A program made the position numbers and the translations under genes. A stretch of DNA of 19,920 nt from Lachnoclostridium sp. UBA1241 (GTDB lineage Bacteria > Bacillota > Clostridia > Lachnospirales > Lachnospiraceae), in the NCBI GenBank assembly GCA_002308955.1, contig DBWJ01000113.1, positions 1 to 19,920 of the forward strand, read 5' to 3'. The notes under the pieces are model-generated. The model was given only the letters and a program-made list of their open reading frames with translations, did no database searches and was not told the DNA's origin. Of this stretch, positions 1 to 5,434 are shown in pieces (within the stretch, counting starts at the first letter, position 1; the number at the start of each line of letters is the position of its first letter).

Positions 1-333
1 GTTGCATCCTCCCTTTCCAACGCACGCATCATCATGGATCAGATCAAGGCCGGCACCTCGCCGTACACCTTCATCGAGATCATGGCATGTCCCGGCGGAT
101 GTATCAACGGCGGCGGTCAGCCTCTCGTTGATTCCGAGGTTCGTAACTTCGTTGATGTACGCGGTCTTCGTGCGAAGGCTCTGTACGATAACGACGCAGC
201 TAAGACGCTTCGTAAGTCTCACGAGAATCCTTCCATCAAGAAGGTATACGATGAGTTCTTCGGCTCCTTCGGAAGCCACAAGGCTCACGAGATTCTCCAT
301 ACGCACTACGTAAAGAGAAGCATCAACGGCTAA
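1..333 (+). CDS. [FeFe]-hydrogenase catalytic subunit, C-terminal fragment
   Basis: This is the last 110 codons of a gene that starts before the window; the reading frame is open from base 1. It catalyses reversible H2 formation from protons and electrons at the H-cluster, normally in the cytoplasm of fermentative anaerobes. The fragment contains the L3 signature MACPGGCINGGGQP, whose two cysteines ligate the cubane and bridge to the 2Fe subcluster. It also has the typical tail SHENPSIKKVYDEFF...HEILHTHYV. The L1 and L2 motifs and any N-terminal ferredoxin domains lie outside the window, so monomeric and electron-bifurcating types cannot be told apart. A terminator-like hairpin begins 17 bases after the stop. 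Identity as an [FeFe]-hydrogenase is very secure from the L3 motif. Confidence 0.95.
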   Translation, partial: VASSLSNARIIMDQIKAGTSPYTFIEIMACPGGCINGGGQPLVDSEVRNFVDVRGLRAKALYDNDAAKTLRKSHENPSIKKVYDEFFGSFGSHKAHEILHTHYVKRSING

Positions 334-350
334 TCGTAATGACACGAAAG

Positions 351-382
351 AGGGTCGGTACAGAAGATGTACCGGCCCTTTT
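351..382 (+). terminator. Intrinsic terminator after the hydrogenase gene
   Basis: A 12-bp stem (351-362 with 368-379, one G-U pair) has a 5-base loop and runs into four T residues at 379-382. It ends only 13 bases before the mnmA start codon, so it either ends the hydrogenase transcript or attenuates read-through into mnmA. It also shows that the upstream in-frame ATG at 339 is not a sensible mnmA start. Confidence 0.8.
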
Positions 383-395
383 AAAAAAGGTGAAA

Positions 396-1532
396 ATGAC
401 ACAATCCGATTCAAAACAGAAGAAGGCTCTGATTGCCATGAGCGGCGGCGTGGATTCGTCCCTTGCCGCGAAGAAGATGATCGAACGCGGCTATGAGTGC
501 ATCGGGTGCACAATGAAGCTTTATGACCGCCCTGAAGAGGCTATGGCGGGCATCGACGGCGCTGCAACGGTGAGCAATGACCTGCAGACGGCAACACGGA
601 CTGAGCGCACCTGCTGCTCTTTAAATGACGTTGAGGACGCGAGGCAGGTAGCGTTCCGCCTCGGCATGAAATATTATGTCTTTAACTTCAAGGATGACTT
701 CAAGGAGAAGATCATCGACAAATTCATCCGCTGCTATCAGTGCGGTATTACCCCGAACCCATGCATCGACTGCAATCGTTACATGAAGTTCGAAAAGCTT
801 TACGAGCGGGCGGTCATACTCGGCTGTGACGTCATTGTAACGGGGCATTATGCACAGATTGAAGAGAAGGGCGGAAAGTACTTCTTAAAGAAGGCAGCCG
901 ATGAATCGAAGGACCAGAGCTACGTACTTTATTCCCTGACACAGGAGCAGCTTACACACACCTGTTTTCCTCTCGGAGGCATGAATAAGGCTGACGTTCG
1001 GAAAGAAGCGGAGGAGAGCGGATTTGTTAACGCTGACAAGCCCGACAGCCAGGATATCTGTTTTGTTCCGGACGGCGATTACGCGAAGGTCATTGAAACC
1101 TACACGGGAACCGTTCCGGAGCCGGGCAATTTCGTCGATAAGGCAGGCAATGTGATCGGCCCCAACAAAGGCATCATCCATTATACGATCGGCCAAAGAA
1201 AAGGCCTCGGCATTTCGGCGCCCGAACCGCTTTACGTATGTGAGATCCGTCCCGAGACCCGCGAGGTCGTACTCGGAAGCAATGAAGATCTGATGAGCCG
1301 CGAACTTACTGTTGCGGAGTTCAACTGGATCAGCGGGGAAGCTCCGACGGAGCCCTTCCGCTGCAAAGCAAAAATCCGTTACCGCCAGAAGGAGCAGTGG
1401 GCGGAAGTTACACCAATCGGACAGGACCGGGTGAAGATCACATTTGACGAACCGCAGCGCGCCATTACGGCAGGCCAGGCAGCCGTCCTTTATGACGGTG
1501 ACATTGTTCTCGGCGGAGGTACAATTCAATAA
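396..1532 (+). CDS. mnmA: tRNA-specific 2-thiouridylase MnmA
   Basis: MnmA adenylates and then thiolates U34 of the Lys, Glu and Gln tRNAs, taking sulfur from a persulfide relay. The 378-residue product has the PP-loop SGGVDSS at residues 16-22, the motif TPNPCIDCN with the likely nucleophile Cys126 (E. coli Cys102), and DSQDICFVPDGDY with the second catalytic Cys222 (E. coli Cys199). The conserved HYTIGQRKGLGI stretch follows. Between the PP-loop domain start and the CCSLNDVEDAR motif there is an insertion of about 25 residues, as in many clostridial MnmA proteins. The start at 396 is chosen because AAAAAAGG lies five bases upstream, and because an upstream ATG at 339 would place the N-terminus across a terminator hairpin. 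The gene faces the MerR gene, and the two share a bidirectional terminator. No promoter was recognised upstream. Confidence 0.96.
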   Translation: MTQSDSKQKKALIAMSGGVDSSLAAKKMIERGYECIGCTMKLYDRPEEAMAGIDGAATVSNDLQTATRTERTCCSLNDVEDARQVAFRLGMKYYVFNFKDDFKEKIIDKFIRCYQCGITPNPCIDCNRYMKFEKLYERAVILGCDVIVTGHYAQIEEKGGKYFLKKAADESKDQSYVLYSLTQEQLTHTCFPLGGMNKADVRKEAEESGFVNADKPDSQDICFVPDGDYAKVIETYTGTVPEPGNFVDKAGNVIGPNKGIIHYTIGQRKGLGISAPEPLYVCEIRPETREVVLGSNEDLMSRELTVAEFNWISGEAPTEPFRCKAKIRYRQKEQWAEVTPIGQDRVKITFDEPQRAITAGQAAVLYDGDIVLGGGTIQ

Positions 1533-1595
1533 GACATCTTTCAGCGACGTATGCCATGTATGTTGCGTCGAAGAAATATAAGAAACGTAAATACA

Positions 1596-1639
1596 ACAAA
1601 AACGCTTCCCTTCAGGTTACTGTTGGGAAGCGTTTTTGT
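1596..1639. terminator. Bidirectional terminator between mnmA and the MerR gene
   Basis: A 15-bp perfect stem (1596-1610 with 1625-1639) has A5 on one side and T5 (1633-1637) on the other, around a 14-base loop. It serves mnmA on the plus strand and the MerR gene on the minus strand. Confidence 0.9.
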
Positions 1640-1659
1640 GTGCCTTTTTATCTCGCGGA

Positions 1660-2469
1660 TTACTCTACCGGGAAGCAAACCTCGGTAACGTACTCGTTCA
1701 CATTCTTCGTCTGGGCGGGACTTACGTGGTAGATGTTGAACATCGGGCCGTTTACCTTGTATCCGTTTGCGTCAATCCAGGAAGCGACGGACGCGCAGGC
1801 GTCGCCCATCTGGTCGTAGCTGCCGCGGACGATGCAGCTGGCAACCTTTACCGCGGGAAGCATCTTAAACTTCACGTGCTCCGTGTCCTTGTAGGTCCCT
1901 TTGACCGTCATCCAGGCGAGAATTTCTACATCCTCCTCTTTATATTCCGGATCTAAGAACTGCGCGGCAACCAGGCAGGGATCTGCCTGCACGAGCGGGG
2001 TAGCGGCCGTCTCCGCAAACATCGTTGTCCAAAGCATGCCTTCGTCCGCATAACCGGGGACAATCATCTGTACCGTAGCGGCGTAGCGCTCCGGAATCGT
2101 TTTAACCGTAACATCAAAATTCATAATATGCTCCTTTCCAAGCCTCTTTCGGGCTGTTTCGAGAAGCATCAGTTTATACTCCGTTTGGGCGGACAGGGCG
2201 GTGAGCTCCTCCTGTTGTTTTCTAAGAAACGCATCCATTTTGTCCGCGTCATCATAGATGTCGAGCATCTTCACGACATCCGCCAGGGAAAATCCCATAT
2301 CCTTAAGCGCCGTGATCCTTGCGATAACATAGAGCTGATCCTCGCGGTAATAGCGGTATCCGGTCAGATCATCTACCATGGCGGGTCGTAACAGCCCGAT
2401 ATCGTCGTAATGGCGAAGCATTCTGATACTTACTCGTGCTAATTTCGAAAAATCTCCGATTCGTAACAT
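1660..2469 (-). CDS. MerR-family transcriptional regulator with GyrI-like effector-binding domain
   Basis: The 269-residue product starts with a MerR winged-helix domain (MLRIGDFSKLARVSIRMLRHYDDIGLLRP, then DLTGYRYYREDQL). A coiled-coil dimerisation helix follows at about residues 75-110. From about residue 115 there is a C-terminal GyrI/AraC-type effector-binding domain (VKTIPERYAATVQ..., ending YVTEVCFPVE). Such proteins bind bulky hydrophobic ligands and twist promoters with over-long spacers, as BmrR and BltR do. The start is the ATG at 2469 with GGGAGG six bases upstream. A longer in-frame start at 2511 lacks this support. The gene sits alone on the minus strand and has a MerR-type promoter at 2532-2562, so autoregulation is likely. 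No transporter lies next to it on its own strand, so its target other than itself is unknown. Confidence 0.9.
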   Translation of the reverse strand: MLRIGDFSKLARVSIRMLRHYDDIGLLRPAMVDDLTGYRYYREDQLYVIARITALKDMGFSLADVVKMLDIYDDADKMDAFLRKQQEELTALSAQTEYKLMLLETARKRLGKEHIMNFDVTVKTIPERYAATVQMIVPGYADEGMLWTTMFAETAATPLVQADPCLVAAQFLDPEYKEEDVEILAWMTVKGTYKDTEHVKFKMLPAVKVASCIVRGSYDQMGDACASVASWIDANGYKVNGPMFNIYHVSPAQTKNVNEYVTEVCFPVE

Positions 2470-2531
2470 AATCGTCCTCCCATGGGATGCCCGATGCATT
2501 GATCGAGGCATGTTTTCTTGAGCTCGTTCTC

Positions 2532-2562
2532 ATAGTAAACCCTTACACAGTGGGAGAGTCAA
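2532..2562 (-). promoter_or_regulatory. MerR-type promoter/operator with 19-bp spacer
   Basis: Read on the minus strand, TTGACT (2557-2562) is followed by a 19-bp spacer and TACTAT (2532-2537). Inside the spacer, CTCCC and GTAAGGG form an imperfect dyad. A 19-bp spacer with a central dyad is the hallmark of MerR-activated promoters. The site is 63 bases upstream of the MerR gene start, consistent with autoregulation. Confidence 0.82.
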
Positions 2563-2596
2563 GAGGGAATTTTCAACTTTTTTGAAAGTTTTTCGG

Positions 2597-2625
2597 GTGA
2601 CAGGAAAATGCCTCTGTGGTATAAT
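2597..2625 (+). promoter_or_regulatory. Sigma-A promoter of the NUDIX unit
   Basis: GTGACA (2597-2602), a 17-bp spacer and TATAAT (2620-2625) preceded by TGG make an extended -10 promoter. It is divergent from the MerR promoter, whose -35 element lies 34 bases away. It explains why the coding start is placed at 2696 and not at an earlier in-frame ATG at 2582. Confidence 0.8.
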
Positions 2626-2695
2626 CATAAAAACCGCCTTTTTGCCGACGCTCGTCATATTGGCGCAGGGGCAAATGGGACGAAGGAGGAGAAAA

Positions 2696-3187
2696 ATGTC
2701 GGAGCTTTGGAATTTGTATGACGCAGAACGGAAACCGCTCGGACGCACGCATGTGCGCGGCGAGAAGTTTAATGAAGGCGAGTTTTACGAATGCTGCGAA
2801 ATTTGGGTTATGAATTCGGAAGGGAAGTTCCTGACGACCAAACGCCACCCGAATAAGAAAGCAGGAAACCAGTGGGAGTTCGTGGGCGGCGGTACATTGA
2901 GCCATGAGACAACCCTTCAGTCCGCAGTCCGTGAGCTTGAGGAGGAAACCGGGATCTCGGCTTCCGCAGAAGAATTTCGGTTTCTTGCAACCTATTCCTA
3001 TAAGAACTATTTTGACGACATTTTCCTGCTTTGTAAGGGTGTTCCGATTACGGATATCGTGCTTCAGCCCGGCGAAACCGTTGACGCCAAATGGGCCGAC
3101 GACGCGGAACTCAAGCGCATGATCGAGAGCGGCGAATTTGTTCATTCCGTCGGCGTACGGTACGGATTATTCCGGGATAAGATTTAA
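2696..3187 (+). CDS. NUDIX hydrolase
   Basis: The 163-residue protein carries a complete Nudix box at residues 65-87 (G-x5-E-x7-REL-x-EE-x-GI). The acidic REL-E-EE residues would bind Mg2+ for cleavage of a nucleoside-diphosphate-linked substrate. The N-terminus (ELWNLYDAERKPLGRTHVRGE) and the following CCEIWVMNSEGKFLTTKR resemble the isopentenyl-diphosphate-isomerase-like NUDIX subgroup. Members of that subgroup are mostly hydrolases of unknown substrate. The start at 2696 has AAGGAGGAG a few bases upstream and a strong promoter at 2597-2625. It appears to head a three-gene unit with the cysteine hydrolase and the small membrane protein. The substrate cannot be predicted from sequence. Confidence 0.92.
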   Translation: MSELWNLYDAERKPLGRTHVRGEKFNEGEFYECCEIWVMNSEGKFLTTKRHPNKKAGNQWEFVGGGTLSHETTLQSAVRELEEETGISASAEEFRFLATYSYKNYFDDIFLLCKGVPITDIVLQPGETVDAKWADDAELKRMIESGEFVHSVGVRYGLFRDKI

Positions 3188-3220
3188 AAAGCCGCAAGAT
3201 AATCTTTGGAGGAACGGCAA

Positions 3221-3757
3221 ATGCCAAACAAAAAAGCGCTGCTTGTCATCGACATGCAGAACGATTATCTGGGACCGAAACGGAAAACCATGTTCTCGTA
3301 TGATTCCGCAGAGCTGACGGCTTCGGTGAACCGCGCGATTCACCGGTATCAAAACGACGGGGCGGATATCCTTTACATCGCACATATTCTTCCGAATATC
3401 GCGACCAACCGGTGGTTCATCGGGTTCTCCATCAAAGGGACCGAAGGCGCGAAGCTGTACGACGGACTTGACGTCGTTTCGAATCTGTATTTTGAAAAGA
3501 ACCTGTCGAATACCTATACCGCGAAACGTTTTCGCGAATACATGAAAGAGAAGCAGTACGACGAGGTTGTAATATGCGGGTTAGACGAGTGCGGCTGCGT
3601 CGGAAAGACTGCTTTGGGAGCCGCAAAAACCGGTGTGCGCGTCGTTATGCTTGAGAACTGTATAGGACGCAGGTTTCCGAAGGAAAGAGTAGAGAAGATG
3701 CGGGAGCGGCTTAAAAAGAACGGCGTCGTTTATGAGACATTGGAACAACAGAGATAA
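3221..3757 (+). CDS. Isochorismatase-like cysteine hydrolase
   Basis: The 178-residue cytoplasmic protein has the isochorismatase-fold triad: Asp11 in LLVIDMQNDY, Lys93 in YFEKNLSNTY, and a nucleophilic cysteine in ECGCVGKTA (Cys126 most likely, Cys124 the alternative). Relatives hydrolyse nicotinamide, isochorismate, biuret or similar amides; the actual substrate is unknown. The start at 3221 is used because TTTGGAGGA sits seven bases upstream. A TTG at 3206 in the same frame overlaps the ribosome binding site and is rejected. The gene begins 33 bases after the NUDIX gene, so the two are probably cotranscribed. Although isochorismatases occur in siderophore synthesis, nothing here (no entC, no adenylation domain) supports that role. 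Confidence 0.9.
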   Translation: MPNKKALLVIDMQNDYLGPKRKTMFSYDSAELTASVNRAIHRYQNDGADILYIAHILPNIATNRWFIGFSIKGTEGAKLYDGLDVVSNLYFEKNLSNTYTAKRFREYMKEKQYDEVVICGLDECGCVGKTALGAAKTGVRVVMLENCIGRRFPKERVEKMRERLKKNGVVYETLEQQR

Positions 3758-3818
3758 TATAGAGCGGCATCGTTCATGAGAATTCGGGATAACAGTGTCG
3801 GAAAGGAAGAAAACGGAT

Positions 3819-4043
3819 ATGGATAAAAAACTATTGATTTTCGGAATTGTGCTTTTAGTACTGGCGGCGTTATGCTTCGGGCTCAGTTTCTTCTTTCACT
3901 ATGCGCACCAATCCGTGCTGGACGGTTCCAACGAGCTGTATGCGCGATTATATCGGCGGTATCTCGTGTTTTTGTTCGTAGGCATAGGATTTGCCGTATC
4001 CGGCGTGATAGTGATCTTGATCCGCCTTTTAAAGAAATGGTAA
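3819..4043 (+). CDS. Small two-helix membrane protein of unknown function
   Basis: I do not recognise a family. The 74-residue protein has two hydrophobic helices, about residues 4-26 (KLLIFGIVLLVLAALCFGLS) and 46-70 (YLVFLFVGIGFAVSGVIVIL). A short basic loop containing YARLYRRY separates them, and the C-terminus is RLLKKW. The positive charges suggest both ends and the basic loop border membrane faces; topology is not certain. The ATG at 3819 has AGGAAG nine bases upstream. A GTG at 3795 would add eight residues but overlaps that site. It lies 61 bases after the cysteine hydrolase and just before a terminator, so it is probably the last gene of the NUDIX unit. Confidence 0.6.
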   Translation: MDKKLLIFGIVLLVLAALCFGLSFFFHYAHQSVLDGSNELYARLYRRYLVFLFVGIGFAVSGVIVILIRLLKKW

Positions 4044-4078
4044 GAAAAACTATATTTAAAAGCAGAGAGCAGAAAAAC

Positions 4079-4110
4079 AACCGGGAGGGCACGAGGGCCT
4101 TCCCGGTTTT
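4079..4110. terminator. Bidirectional terminator
   Basis: A 12-bp stem (4079-4090 with 4097-4108, one G-U pair) and a 6-base loop are flanked by TTTT on the plus side and, read on the minus strand, TTGTTTTT. It closes the NUDIX unit and the DtxR gene, which converge here. Confidence 0.88.
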
Positions 4111-4147
4111 CTAATGTGCTTAAATCAAGTATCTAAGGTGTGCAGCC

Positions 4148-4525
4148 TCATTTCTTCGGCATATACTTCTCCATATGCCTCTTAATTGCCTCAAATGTGG
4201 TATCGCTGATGTAGTGCTCAATGCGGCAAGCGTCTTCGGAGGCAATCTTTTCTTCAACCCCCAGCTGCATAAAGAGCTTCGAGAGAACCGTATGGCGCTC
4301 GTAGATACGTTTCGCAAGAATGGATCCGCCCTCGGTTAGCTTAAGGTAACCATCCTTATCTATTTTTACCAGCCCCTCGCCTTTCAGTAAGCCGATTGCC
4401 CGGCTGACGGACGGCTTTGAAAATCCCATATACTCCGCAACGTCGATGCTGCGGACGGAAGAGGAGTTCAGGGACAGAACATAGATTGTTTCGAGATACA
4501 TCTCGCCGGATTCCTGTAATGCCAT
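4148..4525 (-). CDS. DtxR-family iron-dependent transcriptional repressor (short form)
   Basis: The 125-residue protein has an N-terminal winged helix (recognition helix near MGFSKPSVSRAIGLL, residues 33-47) and a metal-binding dimerisation domain. It lacks the C-terminal SH3-like domain of DtxR/IdeR and so resembles MntR in size. Its ligands match the iron-type DtxR set: Met9 (DtxR Met10), Cys100 (Cys102), Glu103 and His104. MntR has Asp8 and Glu99 at the first two positions. At the ancillary site His78 is kept, but Ser82 and Ser96 replace DtxR Glu83 and His98. Inference: an Fe2+-dependent repressor. The start at 4525 has AAAGGAG seven bases upstream. The gene diverges from the LolD/FtsX operon, whose promoter holds two palindromes likely to be its targets. 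Confidence 0.9.
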   Translation of the reverse strand: MALQESGEMYLETIYVLSLNSSSVRSIDVAEYMGFSKPSVSRAIGLLKGEGLVKIDKDGYLKLTEGGSILAKRIYERHTVLSKLFMQLGVEEKIASEDACRIEHYISDTTFEAIKRHMEKYMPKK

Positions 4526-4557
4526 AAGAATTCTCCTTTCAAACACCTATTAAACTG

Positions 4558-4586
4558 ACTTTACCACAGAATCACCAAAATAGCAA
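4558..4586 (-). promoter_or_regulatory. Promoter of the DtxR gene
   Basis: On the minus strand TTGCTA (4581-4586), a 17-bp spacer and TAAAGT (4558-4563) preceded by TGG give a plausible sigma-A promoter 33 bases upstream of the start codon. It does not overlap the TTAG-N6-CTAA palindromes, so strong autorepression through those sites is not expected. Confidence 0.55.
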
Positions 4587-4630
4587 CTTTTCATTTCTTA
4601 TTTTTGGTAAAAAGGCAAATGAAATATGTC

Positions 4631-4659
4631 TTGCAAAGTTAGCGAACACTAACTATAAT
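4631..4659 (+). promoter_or_regulatory. Promoter of the LolD/FtsX operon
   Basis: TTGCAA (4631-4636), a 17-bp spacer and TATAAT (4654-4659) form a good sigma-A promoter. The spacer is filled almost exactly by one palindromic operator, and a second copy covers the expected transcription start, so occupancy would block RNA polymerase. Confidence 0.8.
4637..4654. promoter_or_regulatory. Putative DtxR operator, copy 1
   Basis: AGTTAG-CGAACA-CTAACT has perfect 6-bp arms around a 6-bp centre and lies between the -35 and -10 elements. The same arms recur 29 bp downstream. The TTAG/CTAA arms recall DtxR/IdeR iron boxes, although the N6 spacing differs from the classical 19-bp actinobacterial box. 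Confidence 0.72.
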
Positions 4660-4665
4660 GTGTAT

Positions 4666-4683
4666 AGTTAGATAATGCTAACT
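4666..4683. promoter_or_regulatory. Putative DtxR operator, copy 2
   Basis: AGTTAG-ATAATG-CTAACT has arms identical to copy 1, a start-to-start distance of 29 bp, and begins seven bases after the -10 element, over the predicted transcription start. Confidence 0.72.
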
Positions 4684-4732
4684 GAACAATTTGCAATTAT
4701 ATCTGACAAAACAAGTCAGGAGGAAAAGAAAA

Positions 4733-5434
4733 ATGGGAATCGTTGAGTTTCAGAATGTATCCCGTGTGTATCGAAACGGGGATCATGAACAGTGGGCATT
4801 GAACCACGTAAATCTATCGCTTGAGGAAGGAAAGTTCGTTGTCATCCTCGGACCGAGCGGCGCAGGCAAGAGTACGCTTCTTAACCTGCTCGGAGGACTT
4901 GACAATCCGACGGAAGGAACCATCACTGTGGACGGTCGTGACATTTCCACCCTGAACAGTAACGAGATGGCGGATTACCGCGCCGCGAAGGTCGGCTTCG
5001 TATTTCAGAGCTACAACCTGATTCCGACGCTGACGGTCATCGAGAACGTCGCGCTTGTTAAGGAAATCGCAACCGATCCGTTAAGCAGCCACGACATGCT
5101 GGAGGCGGTCGGACTTCTTGATCATAAGCATAATTTCCCGTCGGAGCTTTCGGGCGGCGAGCAGCAGCGTGTATCGATTGCAAGAGCCCTCACGAAGAAC
5201 CCGAAGATTCTTCTCTGTGACGAACCGACCGGCGCGCTTGACAGCGAGACCGGTGTGACGGTGCTGAAGCTTCTCCTTTCGATGGCACGGGAGATGCATA
5301 AGACAATCGTGGTTGTTACGCATAACCAGAATATCGCCAAGATGGCGGATGTCGTAGTCCGTGTGAAGAACGGTCGGATTCAGTCCTGCGAGGAGCAGGC
5401 AAATCCGCTTTCTGTTAGCGAGGTGGATTGGTAA
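4733..5434 (+). CDS. ABC transporter ATP-binding protein, LolD/MacB type
   Basis: The 233-residue ATPase has Walker A GPSGAGKST (residues 40-48), signature LSGGEQQR (139-146), Walker B ILLCDEPTGALD (Asp163, Glu164) and the switch histidine in VVVTHNQN. The CDEPTGALD and FVFQSYNLIPTLTVIENV stretches are typical of the MacB/LolD/FtsE subfamily, which pairs with FtsX-fold permeases. The start at 4733 has AGGAGG nine bases upstream; an earlier in-frame start at 4691 lacks a ribosome binding site. The stop overlaps the next gene by one base, so the two are translationally coupled and surely form one transporter. The two palindromes in its promoter predict expression only when iron is low. The substrate is unknown; relatives move peptides, lipids, drugs or heme, usually outward or by mechanotransmission. 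Confidence 0.93.
   Translation: MGIVEFQNVSRVYRNGDHEQWALNHVNLSLEEGKFVVILGPSGAGKSTLLNLLGGLDNPTEGTITVDGRDISTLNSNEMADYRAAKVGFVFQSYNLIPTLTVIENVALVKEIATDPLSSHDMLEAVGLLDHKHNFPSELSGGEQQRVSIARALTKNPKILLCDEPTGALDSETGVTVLKLLLSMAREMHKTIVVVTHNQNIAKMADVVVRVKNGRIQSCEEQANPLSVSEVDW

Noticed and set aside
339..395. Upstream in-frame start for mnmA adding 19 residues
   Set aside because: The added segment is translated terminator hairpin and has no ribosome binding site; the ATG at 396 has one.
1545..1570. Hairpin just after the mnmA stop (7-bp stem, 12-base loop)
   Set aside because: There is no T tract and the loop is long; the strong terminator follows at 1596-1639.
3221..3757. Isochorismatase as a sign of a catechol siderophore pathway
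   Set aside because: The family is broad, no entC/dhbE-like or NRPS genes are present, and the gene lies outside the iron-box region in a different transcription unit.
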